A DNA stretch of 7,256 bases from assembly GCA_041645025.1 (NCBI GenBank), contig JBAZQV010000041.1:1-7256 (forward strand). Reading direction: 5' to 3'. Source of the DNA: GW2011-AR5 sp041645025 (lineage in GTDB: Archaea; Aenigmatarchaeota; Aenigmatarchaeia; GW2011-AR5). Below, one piece after another: positions 1 through 5,943 of this stretch (positions are counted from its first letter, which is position 1; the number at the start of each line of letters is the position of its first letter). A model generated the notes under the pieces. The model was not told where the DNA came from and ran no database searches. It saw nothing but the letters and a program-made list of their open reading frames with translations. A program made the translations under genes and the position numbers.

Positions 1-3
1 AGC

Positions 4-12
4 TAATATATA
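4..12 (+). promoter_or_regulatory. TATA-like box ahead of polX
   Basis: The sequence TAATATATA is centred about 28 bases before the ATG at 36. In archaea transcription usually starts some 25 bases downstream of the TATA centre, so the transcript would begin at or next to this ATG and be leaderless. No Shine-Dalgarno sequence is visible ahead of the ATG, which agrees. The upstream part of the promoter lies outside the window. Confidence 0.5.
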
Positions 13-35
13 GGTTTACATACAATGTGATTATT

Positions 36-1733
36 ATGAAAAACCAGGAAACTGCCAAGCTGCTTTATGACATAGCTGATCTGCTTGAAATAAAGGGCGA
101 ACTGATTTTCAAAGTTGTTGCTTATCGCCGCGCGGCGCAGACTATAGAATCATTGACGAGGGATGTGGAGGATATTTACAAAGAGGGCAAGCTTGGTGAA
201 ATACCCGGCGTAGGAAAGGGCATAGCTGAGATAATTGAGGAGTATCTGAAGACAGGCAACGTAAAGTATTTGGATGACCTGAAAAAAGGACTGCCACCAG
301 GATTCGAGGGACTTCTTGCTCTAGAGGGCATAGGGCCAAAGAAGGTGAAGCTTTTCTATGAAAAGCTCAAGATAAGGAACCTGAAGGAGCTCGAGGCAGC
401 TGCCAGGGCCGGCAAACTTAGAAAGGTTCCTACTTTGGGAGAGAAAACGGAAAAAAACATACTGCAAAGTATAGAGTCGGCAAAGAAAAGGGGCGGCCGC
501 ATGCTTCTTGGCTATGCGCTGCTGCTTGCGGATGAACTGATTGGTGAACTTAAGAAAAGCAAGGACGTCTACAAAATAAGCTCTGCTGGTTCGCTCCGCA
601 GGATGAAGGAGACCATAGGCGACATAGACCTGCTGGTTGCTTCCAAGAAACCTGGCGCGGTTATAGAATATTTTACGAAAATTAAAAACGTGTCCAGTGT
701 TATAGTCCAGGGCCCCACAAAAGCTTCTGTCCGCCTGGAAAATGGCATTCAAGCTGACTTAAGGGTACTGCCGGAAAGAGAATACGGCTCCGCCCTAATG
801 TATTTCACAGGTTCCAAGGAACATAACATAGAGCTGAGGAAGATAGCAATTTCAAGGAAAATGAAGCTAAGTGAATATGGACTCTTCTATAAAAATAAGT
901 TTGTTGCTGGACGAACAGAGGAAGAAGTATACAAGAAACTTGACATGTCCTATATCGAGCCGGAAATGAGGGAGAATCGCGGCGAGATAGAACTTGCAAA
1001 AAAAGGAAAAATACCAAAACTCGTCAGACATGATGATATTATCGGCGACCTCCAGATGCATTCTACCTGGAGTGATGGCAAGAACACCATAGAGGAAATG
1101 GCTCTCGCTGCAAAGAAACTTGGCTATGATTATATTTGCATAACGGATCACATAGGCCACCTTGCTATTGCGAATGCACTTGACAAAAAAAGAATAGAAA
1201 AACAAAGAAAGGAGATAGACTCTCTCAACAAAAAAATTGATATAACAATACTGCAGGGCGGTGAAGTGGACATACGCGCTGACGGCAGGATAGACATGGA
1301 TAATCAGACATTGGAAAAGCTGGACATTGTTCTTGCTTCTCTTCATTCGGCGCTAAAATCAGAAAACAATACAAAACGCATCATGGGAGCTATGGAAAAT
1401 ACTCATGTCGATATAATAGCACACCCTTCTGGCCGGCTCATTGACCGGCGTGAAGGCTCGCTGCTTGATATGGAGAGAATAATAGACAAGGCAAAGGAAA
1501 CAAATACGATATTGGAGGTAGACGCCCAGCCGAACAGGCTTGACATGAATGATGTCAATGTTAAGGCCACGATCGAGCATGGTTGTAAAATCGCCATAGA
1601 CACGGATGCCCATAGTTCAGAACAGCTAAATTTCATGAAGATAGGCGTAGGGACAGCGAGAAGGGGCTGGGCAACAAAAAAGGATGTCATCAACACCTAC
1701 AAGCTGGATAAGATGATGAAGATGCTGAAGTGA
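36..1733 (+). CDS. polX: DNA polymerase family X with C-terminal PHP domain (PolX)
   Basis: This is a 565-residue family X DNA polymerase fused to a PHP phosphoesterase, a gap-filling repair enzyme with 3'-5' exonuclease activity in studied relatives. Order of parts: the N-terminal 8-kDa region with a helix-hairpin-helix around 54-72 (GEIPGVGKG), a second hairpin at 96-103 (LEGIGPKK), the nucleotidyltransferase palm with GSLRR (185-189) and the metal-binding pair D196 and D198 in GDIDLL, the third aspartate at D241, and YFTGS (256-260). The PHP domain runs from about 336 to the end, with H342, D347, H372, E410, H437, H463, D524 and H526 as likely metal ligands. The first histidine of the usual HxH pair is a glutamine here (Q340). 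I chose ATG 36 over the in-frame GTG at 27 because family proteins begin close to this point and the TATA box fits leaderless translation. Length is normal. The GNAT gene follows after 9 bases. Confidence 0.95.
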   Translation: MKNQETAKLLYDIADLLEIKGELIFKVVAYRRAAQTIESLTRDVEDIYKEGKLGEIPGVGKGIAEIIEEYLKTGNVKYLDDLKKGLPPGFEGLLALEGIGPKKVKLFYEKLKIRNLKELEAAARAGKLRKVPTLGEKTEKNILQSIESAKKRGGRMLLGYALLLADELIGELKKSKDVYKISSAGSLRRMKETIGDIDLLVASKKPGAVIEYFTKIKNVSSVIVQGPTKASVRLENGIQADLRVLPEREYGSALMYFTGSKEHNIELRKIAISRKMKLSEYGLFYKNKFVAGRTEEEVYKKLDMSYIEPEMRENRGEIELAKKGKIPKLVRHDDIIGDLQMHSTWSDGKNTIEEMALAAKKLGYDYICITDHIGHLAIANALDKKRIEKQRKEIDSLNKKIDITILQGGEVDIRADGRIDMDNQTLEKLDIVLASLHSALKSENNTKRIMGAMENTHVDIIAHPSGRLIDRREGSLLDMERIIDKAKETNTILEVDAQPNRLDMNDVNVKATIEHGCKIAIDTDAHSSEQLNFMKIGVGTARRGWATKKDVINTYKLDKMMKMLK

Positions 1734-1736
1734 GGT
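1731..1736 (+). promoter_or_regulatory. Ribosome binding site of the GNAT gene
   Basis: TGAGGT matches the archaeal anti-Shine-Dalgarno sequence and lies 6 bases before the ATG at 1743. It includes the polX stop codon, so the two genes are probably read from one transcript and may be translationally coupled. Confidence 0.6.
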
Positions 1737-1742
1737 AAGCAA

Positions 1743-2528
1743 ATGATCCAGGAAAACAAAATTTTTGATACTTACATAAAATTCAATCTTGGTTACTTTT
1801 TCACCCAGAAAATAAAAATAAACGGAGCTTTATTATTGATTAATGAAAATCTACCAAAAGACCCTTATCTTAACTATGCATTAAAAATAAAATCAAGCAA
1901 TGCAAAAATAATACAAAAAATTGAGAAATCCTTCAATTCACTTGGCATATCTCCACATTTTTATATTACACCAAAGACAACCCCCAAAAATTTAGAAACG
2001 TTACTTCTAAAGAAAGGTTATGAATTGATTTATTCTGATGTGTGGATGCACTTTGAGAAAGATAAAATTAAAAAAATTAAACATGGTAAAACTTCTGTAA
2101 GAAAGGTTGGCGAGAATGAATTTATAAGAGTAAAGGAAATCTTCAACGAAGTTTTCACAAAAGGCGAGCTAGGAGACCCATATCAAGGCTTGTCCCATCT
2201 TTACGGTGAATTCTTTTACAAAAGACTCTTGGACAACAAAAAGAAGTTCGGTTCAGTTGTCTACGCAGCCTTCATAAAAGGTGAAATGGTTGGTGTGTGC
2301 ACCCTTTTGCACGACAGTAAAGTGTCTCTTATAGAAGGATTGGCAGTTCTTCCTAAGTTCAGAAATATGGGAATAGGAACAACTCTGCTTCTATCGTGTG
2401 CGTCACAAGCTCATGCTTTAGGAGTAGAGAAAATATTTGTATGTACTGAAAGTGGCAGCAGAAATGAAAAAATATTTGAAAAAATAGGTTTTGTTAAAGA
2501 TTTTTCCTCACGAGTATATGGACAATGA
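1743..2528 (+). CDS. GNAT-family N-acetyltransferase, two-part
   Basis: This 261-residue protein has a GNAT fold in its C-terminal half, about 118-258. The acetyl-CoA loop is visible as R207-N-M-G-I-G212 inside motif A (196-214), and motif B is the stretch with N241 and the glycine-phenylalanine pair at 249-250. The substrate cannot be read from the sequence. The N-terminal half (about 1-110) ends in a region (83-104) that resembles the C-terminal strand-helix pattern of a GNAT domain without the CoA loop, so this may be a tandem protein with a degenerate first domain. Codons are strikingly AT-rich (AAA, ATA, TTA, AAT), especially in the first 300 bases, unlike polX before it; this could reflect transfer or simply a less constrained gene. 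Its stop lies one base from the convergent rtcA stop. Confidence 0.85.
   Translation: MIQENKIFDTYIKFNLGYFFTQKIKINGALLLINENLPKDPYLNYALKIKSSNAKIIQKIEKSFNSLGISPHFYITPKTTPKNLETLLLKKGYELIYSDVWMHFEKDKIKKIKHGKTSVRKVGENEFIRVKEIFNEVFTKGELGDPYQGLSHLYGEFFYKRLLDNKKKFGSVVYAAFIKGEMVGVCTLLHDSKVSLIEGLAVLPKFRNMGIGTTLLLSCASQAHALGVEKIFVCTESGSRNEKIFEKIGFVKDFSSRVYGQ
2467..2484 (-). terminator. Possible oligo-T terminator for the minus-strand cluster
   Basis: Two runs of six A on the + strand (2467-2472 and 2479-2484) read as T6 tracts 46-63 bases downstream of the rtcA stop. Archaeal RNA polymerase terminates at such T tracts without a hairpin. They lie inside the 3' end of the GNAT gene, so coding for lysine and phenylalanine could explain them equally well. 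Confidence 0.3.
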
Positions 2529-2529
2529 T

Positions 2530-3537
2530 TTATTTTACCTTAACATCTATGATCTTCTCTTTTTCATTTACTTCGAACTTAACCGGAAGAAATTGCTCTA
2601 TGACCCATATATTTGTTAAAACATGGGGTGTTATTTCTGATACCCTTATAGAACTGTCTTGCTTTGCAAACGCCAGGAAAGGCAGAAGCTGGTCAGCCAT
2701 GTGCCTATCCAAACATGCGTGACCATTTATTTGGTTCTTAAGTCCAATGGCCGCTTCGCTGCCCACTTCTTCTGCTTTTTTGCCACGTTCTCCGAGAGAC
2801 GATTCACCTAAAACACAGTTTTCAAACAAAGCAGAAACATGGACAGAAGATCCGGTACTTAGTGACGGAACATAATTCATATCTTTTTTGTCAAGGTCAA
2901 AAAAATTCTCCACCGCATTTACCTGCCTTTCTGCTACCTGACTTTTTCTCAGGTCTTCTGATGCCACACTTACTGCGTCATAACCTATTAAGTTCCCCCT
3001 ATCTGTAATGGTCAAAGCTTTTGGCGTGGCTGGCTTTATATTGATTTTTACCATACCGCCACCTCTTGGAAAGAAACCATAATTTTCTATGTTTAGCGAA
3101 AAATCAACACCAATCCTTTTCATGTAGTAGGAGAAAATACTTTTCATATAGTCCATGCTCGGGCTCCATTTAACATGGGTGCCACCCTTTAGAGATAGTT
3201 CTACTGGATGCTTTGCGTGAAGTGAAGGCAACATCAGTGACTGGATAACAAGAGAAATTGCGCCGGCTGTTCCTATATCCACTTCATAAAAACCCCCACG
3301 AATTTCTTTTGGCTCAAAAACAAAGGATGTGTCTCCGATACCGACGCTGATATCTGTGCCGCACAATCTAGCCACACTTTTTACAGCTGTAATGTGCTGG
3401 GCTTGAAGACCAGGATTTGGCCTGTTGTATCTTATGTTTTCTATTTTGCAAGGCTCACCGGTAATGGCGGACAATGCAATAGCTGTCCTGATTATCTGAC
3501 CGCCGCCCTCACCATAGGATCCGTCTATTGATATCAT
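2530..3537 (-). CDS. rtcA: RNA 3'-terminal phosphate cyclase
   Basis: RtcA converts an RNA 3'-phosphate into a 2',3'-cyclic phosphate using ATP, through an adenylated histidine. At 335 residues it has the normal length. Conserved blocks are visible in order: the glycine-rich N-terminus (DGSYGEGGGQ, 5-14), RPNPGLQAQH (39-48), EVDIGTAGA (85-93), KGGTHVKWSP (117-126), FFPRGGG (155-161) and ADQLLPFLAF (281-290). H305 in TPHVLTNI aligns with the histidine adenylated in the E. coli enzyme. The arrangement HVLTNI plus FLPV near the C-terminus marks true cyclases rather than the Rcl1-like ribosome assembly proteins, which lack the histidine. It lies 33 bases downstream of the beta-CASP nuclease gene on the same strand, so a nuclease and a 3'-end modifier are paired. 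No clear Shine-Dalgarno sequence precedes the ATG, but a TATA-like box lies about 25 bases ahead of it. Confidence 0.95.
   Translation of the reverse strand: MISIDGSYGEGGGQIIRTAIALSAITGEPCKIENIRYNRPNPGLQAQHITAVKSVARLCGTDISVGIGDTSFVFEPKEIRGGFYEVDIGTAGAISLVIQSLMLPSLHAKHPVELSLKGGTHVKWSPSMDYMKSIFSYYMKRIGVDFSLNIENYGFFPRGGGMVKINIKPATPKALTITDRGNLIGYDAVSVASEDLRKSQVAERQVNAVENFFDLDKKDMNYVPSLSTGSSVHVSALFENCVLGESSLGERGKKAEEVGSEAAIGLKNQINGHACLDRHMADQLLPFLAFAKQDSSIRVSEITPHVLTNIWVIEQFLPVKFEVNEKEKIIDVKVK
2560..2564 (+). terminator. Possible T5 terminator for the polX-GNAT transcript
   Basis: A run of five T lies 32 bases past the GNAT stop codon on the + strand, within the 3' end of the opposing rtcA gene. 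A tract of this kind can be enough for archaeal termination, but it is short. Confidence 0.2.
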
Positions 3538-3559
3538 AAGAAATAATTGTCCTAAAAGA

Positions 3560-3565
3560 ATTAAA
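3560..3565 (-). promoter_or_regulatory. TATA-like box ahead of rtcA
   Basis: Read on the minus strand, TTTAAT in the gap between the beta-CASP and rtcA genes is centred about 25 bases before the rtcA ATG. This spacing would give a leaderless rtcA transcript in addition to readthrough from upstream. The element is weak. Confidence 0.3.
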
Positions 3566-3570
3566 CAGAA

Positions 3571-4809
3571 TCAGACCTTTATAATTTCGCCGTTCTTGGG
3601 CGCAAAGGCGTGTATGCCAAATTGTTCTTCTATGTCCTTTGAAAATTCCTCGCATTTGTCGCCATGAACACAGATAACAGTTTCCGGCTTTGTCCTCTTG
3701 ATTATATCCAGCAGGCCATTCCTGTCGGCGTGGGCACTGAGCTCCACCTGCTGCAGGTCAGCACTCACACTAAACCTCTCCTCGGAGTTCTCGAATATAC
3801 GGGTTTCGATAAGGTTTCTTCCGGGCGAGTCTTCGACAAGAAATCCGCTGAAAAGAACTTTACTTGTTTCGAATTTTTGCATTTCCCTCAGATAATACAC
3901 AGCAGGGCCGCCGCCAAGCATGCCAGCTGTTGCTATAATTATCGGATACTTCTTCAGGGCTGCGGCACGGTCTTCGTTGGTCCTTACGAATTTCACCTGT
4001 TTTAGCAGATTACGAAAACCGTTTGGATTTTTTATGTAGTTTCCGTATTCGGCTACATGTTCGCTTGCGATTTTTGCCATGCCGTCTAGAGCCATTTTGT
4101 TAGCATAGTCTTTTAGTATGAGCATAACTTCCTGGGCACGACCCACTGCAAATACGGGCATGAGGGCAATACCGTTGTTTTCTATTGTTTCCTCCACAGC
4201 CTCTACCAGGCGCTTCTCCTCAGTTTTCCGCGGTGACTGAACCTTCATGCCATACGTACTCTCTATTATCAGCGTGTCTACCTTGCCTGGTAGTTTGCAG
4301 GGCTCGAGGAGGTTGCTTGGCCTTGTCTGAATATCAGCGGTGTAGAATATTTTCTTCTTGCCATCAAGAAGAACAGAAGAGCTGCCTGGTATGTGACCGG
4401 AATTCCAGAGACTACAGGAAAATTCTCCAACATTAAACTTTTCATTGTAACGCACGATTTTTGTGTTCTTTATCATCCTCTTGAGATCGGTCTTGTCAAA
4501 GGGCGTGCCGAAACCTTCCTTCTTCGCGACTTTCATCGAGTCCTTGATAAGCATCGTGCCCAGCTCAAGGGTTATGTCATTCATGTAGATTGGCAGCTTG
4601 CCTTTTCTAAAGAGCATAGGAGCAGCTCCGACATGGTCCAGGTGGGCGTGGGAAATTACTGCCGCGTCAACTTTTTCTGCCATAGGATATTTCGGTGGCT
4701 CTGGCTCAATCTTGACCCCGAAATCCATCATAATGCGCTTCTTGCCGCTAACAAGTATGGCGCTTCTGCCGACTTCTTTCCCACTTCCTAATACTTCGAT
4801 TTCTGTCAT
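3571..4809 (-). CDS. KH-less beta-CASP ribonuclease (archaeal CPSF2-like)
   Basis: This 412-residue metallo-beta-lactamase/beta-CASP protein is expected to cut RNA with two zinc ions. Visible motifs: H54-A-H56-L-D58-H59 (motif 2), H139 in SGHIPGSS (motif 3), D159 in TADIQTRP (motif 4), E183 in ESTYG (motif A), the ATAGMLGGG loop at 293-301, H360 in SAHAD (motif B) and H382 in VHGD (motif C). All catalytic positions are present. It lacks the N-terminal KH domains of aCPSF1, the main archaeal transcription termination nuclease, and is shorter than aRNase J, so it best fits the aCPSF2 group. Some members of that group are exonucleases and some are endonucleases; the sequence alone does not tell which. 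Its ATG overlaps the stop of the preceding TIM-barrel gene (ATGA, 4806-4809), which points to translational coupling, and rtcA follows after 33 bases. Confidence 0.93.
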   Translation of the reverse strand: MTEIEVLGSGKEVGRSAILVSGKKRIMMDFGVKIEPEPPKYPMAEKVDAAVISHAHLDHVGAAPMLFRKGKLPIYMNDITLELGTMLIKDSMKVAKKEGFGTPFDKTDLKRMIKNTKIVRYNEKFNVGEFSCSLWNSGHIPGSSSVLLDGKKKIFYTADIQTRPSNLLEPCKLPGKVDTLIIESTYGMKVQSPRKTEEKRLVEAVEETIENNGIALMPVFAVGRAQEVMLILKDYANKMALDGMAKIASEHVAEYGNYIKNPNGFRNLLKQVKFVRTNEDRAAALKKYPIIIATAGMLGGGPAVYYLREMQKFETSKVLFSGFLVEDSPGRNLIETRIFENSEERFSVSADLQQVELSAHADRNGLLDIIKRTKPETVICVHGDKCEEFSKDIEEQFGIHAFAPKNGEIIKV

Positions 4810-5561
4810 AGTTTATCCCATAAATTTCTAAGTTTTGACTTATCCGCAAGACGATCCTTGGTGCTTGTGAAAACCTCAAGGGTTATAGTTCCATCATAAC
4901 CAGATTTTTTTATGATACCCAGCAGGGCTGTCCAATTCATCGAGCCTCTGCCAAGCGGTAAATGTTCATCCTCTCTTCCACGATTATCACTTATATGTAT
5001 GTGTGCGATCCTTTTTGAAAACCTTTTGACAAGCTGAGGCGTTGTATTTTTCCCGATGTTTGCGTGAGCCACATCAAGGTGCAAATATAATTTTGGTATA
5101 TTTTTGAAAACCTTTTCCAGCACATCGGGATTACTGAACAATCCTGGTGTATTTTCTGCCATTATTTTAAGATTGTGTCTTCTTGCTATTGGAACCAGTC
5201 TTTTTAATGACAACATATTGAACTTTATCATAGAATTATAGTCAATGATGCCGAGTGAAGTATCGAAATGCACATTGAATAATTTTACGCCCAATTTCTC
5301 GAATGCAACAGCGCTCTTCTCCAGTTCACCTAGCGCGTAGTTCCTGAGCTCTTTGAACGGCGAGCCTATTGGCAGGTACCATGCGGTGTGGCCAACGACA
5401 GGAGTTTTTCCTATGACTGCCTTCAGAGCCTTGATGTTTATCTTTTCCGGCCTTGCTCTTGGAAGTTCAAGCGTAAGGTCAAGGAAATCAAAATTTCTTA
5501 TGATCCATTTAACTTCTTTCAGAAGATTATTGTTTGGGTTATTCATTGAGCCTATTAACAT
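4806..5561 (-). CDS. TIM-barrel protein: endonuclease IV/sugar isomerase superfamily
   Basis: This 251-residue protein belongs to the xylose isomerase-like TIM-barrel superfamily that includes sugar phosphate isomerases/epimerases and endonuclease IV (Nfo). Putative metal ligands in order are H58, H98, E136 (in AENTPG), D163 and H166 (LDVAH), H189 (HIHISD), D198 and H200 (DEHLPLG) and E229 (LEV). By eye these match one for one the nine zinc ligands known for E. coli Nfo, though many COG1082-type isomerases keep several of them. A sugar isomerase is therefore the default, and an abasic-site or other nucleic-acid phosphodiesterase is a serious alternative. The ATG at 5561 has GTGAT 3 bases upstream and a TATA box at a suitable distance, which fixes the start. 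It is the first gene of the minus-strand cluster and overlaps the beta-CASP start by 4 bases. Confidence 0.85.
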   Translation of the reverse strand: MLIGSMNNPNNNLLKEVKWIIRNFDFLDLTLELPRARPEKINIKALKAVIGKTPVVGHTAWYLPIGSPFKELRNYALGELEKSAVAFEKLGVKLFNVHFDTSLGIIDYNSMIKFNMLSLKRLVPIARRHNLKIMAENTPGLFSNPDVLEKVFKNIPKLYLHLDVAHANIGKNTTPQLVKRFSKRIAHIHISDNRGREDEHLPLGRGSMNWTALLGIIKKSGYDGTITLEVFTSTKDRLADKSKLRNLWDKL

Positions 5562-5564
5562 AGA

Positions 5565-5569
5565 ATCAC
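5565..5569 (-). promoter_or_regulatory. Ribosome binding site of the TIM-barrel gene
   Basis: GTGAT on the minus strand lies 3 bases before the ATG. It pairs with the AUCAC part of the archaeal 16S rRNA 3' end. The same GTGAT plus 3-base spacing recurs ahead of the genes at 5944 and 6126. Confidence 0.6.
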
Positions 5570-5590
5570 TGCCTCTTATTCGGAAATCAT

Positions 5591-5600
5591 AATTTTTATA
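5591..5600 (-). promoter_or_regulatory. TATA box of the minus-strand cluster
   Basis: TATAAAAATT read on the minus strand is centred 35 bases before the ATG at 5561. It predicts a transcription start near 5570, giving a very short leader just long enough to hold the GTGAT ribosome binding site. This is the best promoter candidate for the three-gene minus-strand cluster. Confidence 0.6.
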
Positions 5601-5614
5601 CGTGCAACTGGGTT

Positions 5615-5624
5615 AGGTAAACCT
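5615..5624. promoter_or_regulatory. Palindrome between the divergent promoters
   Basis: AGGT-AA-ACCT is a perfect inverted repeat of 4-base arms in the divergent control region, upstream of both TATA boxes. Nested with it is GGTT/AACC (5611-5614 and 5620-5623). It could be an operator for a regulator such as the neighbouring winged-helix protein, but the arms are short enough to arise by chance. Confidence 0.25.
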
Positions 5625-5628
5625 GTCC

Positions 5629-5652
5629 ATAAGACTTATAAGCATAGACTTA
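5629..5652 (+). promoter_or_regulatory. TATA region with overlapping repeats ahead of the winged-helix gene
   Basis: CTTATAAG at 5635-5642 is a TATA-like box facing the + strand. Overlapping it are an inverted repeat ATAAG-A-CTTAT (5629-5639) and a direct repeat AGACTTA (5632-5638 and 5646-5652, spaced 14 bases). A repressor binding here would block TBP. A transcription start near 5664 would follow, just ahead of the TTG at 5671. The promoter call is firmer than the operator call. Confidence 0.45.
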
Positions 5653-5670
5653 ATATTATGATGAAGGCGA

Positions 5671-5943
5671 TTGCATGGACTACAGTTATCAGTCGAAAGC
5701 GAGAAGCTAAGGCCGATTTTGCTTAGGGCACTGAACAAAAATCAGATTCTTCTTATAATTAAACTGAAGCACGCTAGGGCGGTTAGTAGAAACCAATTTC
5801 TCACAGAACTCTCATACAATAGTAACGTGCCTCTTTCTACACTGAAGCTTAATTTCAAAATACTCAAAGAGCTGGAAATAATTTCTCAAAATGGCAGACT
5901 TACTGCTCTAGGACAGAATATAAACCGGATAATAGGTGATTAG
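5671..5943 (+). CDS. Small winged-helix DNA-binding protein
   Basis: This 90-residue protein has the pattern of a winged helix-turn-helix: helix 1 about 25-35, helix 2 about 40-49, a recognition helix about 54-68 (PLSTLKLNFKILKEL) and a short wing with a GRLT turn (75-78), followed by LTALGQ, typical of ArsR/MarR-like archaeal regulators. It probably binds DNA, perhaps its own promoter; the ligand is unknown. The start is uncertain. An in-frame stop at 5662-5664 leaves TTG 5671 as the first usable codon, with weak AAGG ahead of it; TTG 5719 is the next. ATG codons at 5658, 5661 and 5675 are all in other frames and soon hit stops, so a start-proximal frameshift is possible. It ends in TAG, and the next gene begins at the adjacent base in the same frame. 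Confidence 0.7.
   Translation: MHGLQLSVESEKLRPILLRALNKNQILLIIKLKHARAVSRNQFLTELSYNSNVPLSTLKLNFKILKELEIISQNGRLTALGQNINRIIGD
5675..5710 (+). other. Short overlapping frame at the winged-helix start
   Basis: ATG 5675 opens an 11-codon frame (MDYSYQSKARS) ending in TAA at 5708-5710. It overlaps the first codons of the winged-helix gene in another frame. It may be noise, a leader peptide, or the true N-terminus separated from the body of the gene by loss of one base nearby. I do not claim that it is translated. Confidence 0.2.
5935..5940 (+). promoter_or_regulatory. Ribosome binding site before the 55-residue gene
   Basis: GGTGAT, a six-base match to the archaeal anti-Shine-Dalgarno sequence, lies 3 bases before ATG 5944, with only the upstream TAG stop between them. 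It supports separate initiation at 5944 by ribosomes finishing the winged-helix gene. Confidence 0.55.

Noticed and set aside
27..35. GTG at 27 as the start of polX, adding three residues
   Set aside because: It lies too close to the TATA box for a transcript to include it, and family members begin at about the ATG at 36.
867..1346. 159-codon open frame on the minus strand inside polX
   Set aside because: It lies antisense to a clearly conserved PHP region and its translation is rich in Phe, Tyr, Cys and Ser, as expected from a shadow frame.
1432..1449. GC hairpin GCCGG/CCGGC with 8-base loop
   Set aside because: It is inside the conserved PHP coding region, has only five pairs and no T tract, so coding explains it.
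3664..4005. Open frames on the + strand across the beta-CASP gene (also 4185-4436, 4393-4791 and 4598-4831)
   Set aside because: All are antisense to conserved catalytic motifs, have no ribosome sites and show compositions typical of shadow frames.
5562..5670. Possible small RNA or tRNA in the divergent gap
   Set aside because: I found no cloverleaf, T-loop signature or k-turn motif; TATA boxes and short repeats account for most of the gap.
5658..5727. 22-codon frame from ATG ATG at 5658 as a real gene
   Set aside because: It begins too near the TATA box at 5635, overlaps the winged-helix frame and has no distinguishing features.
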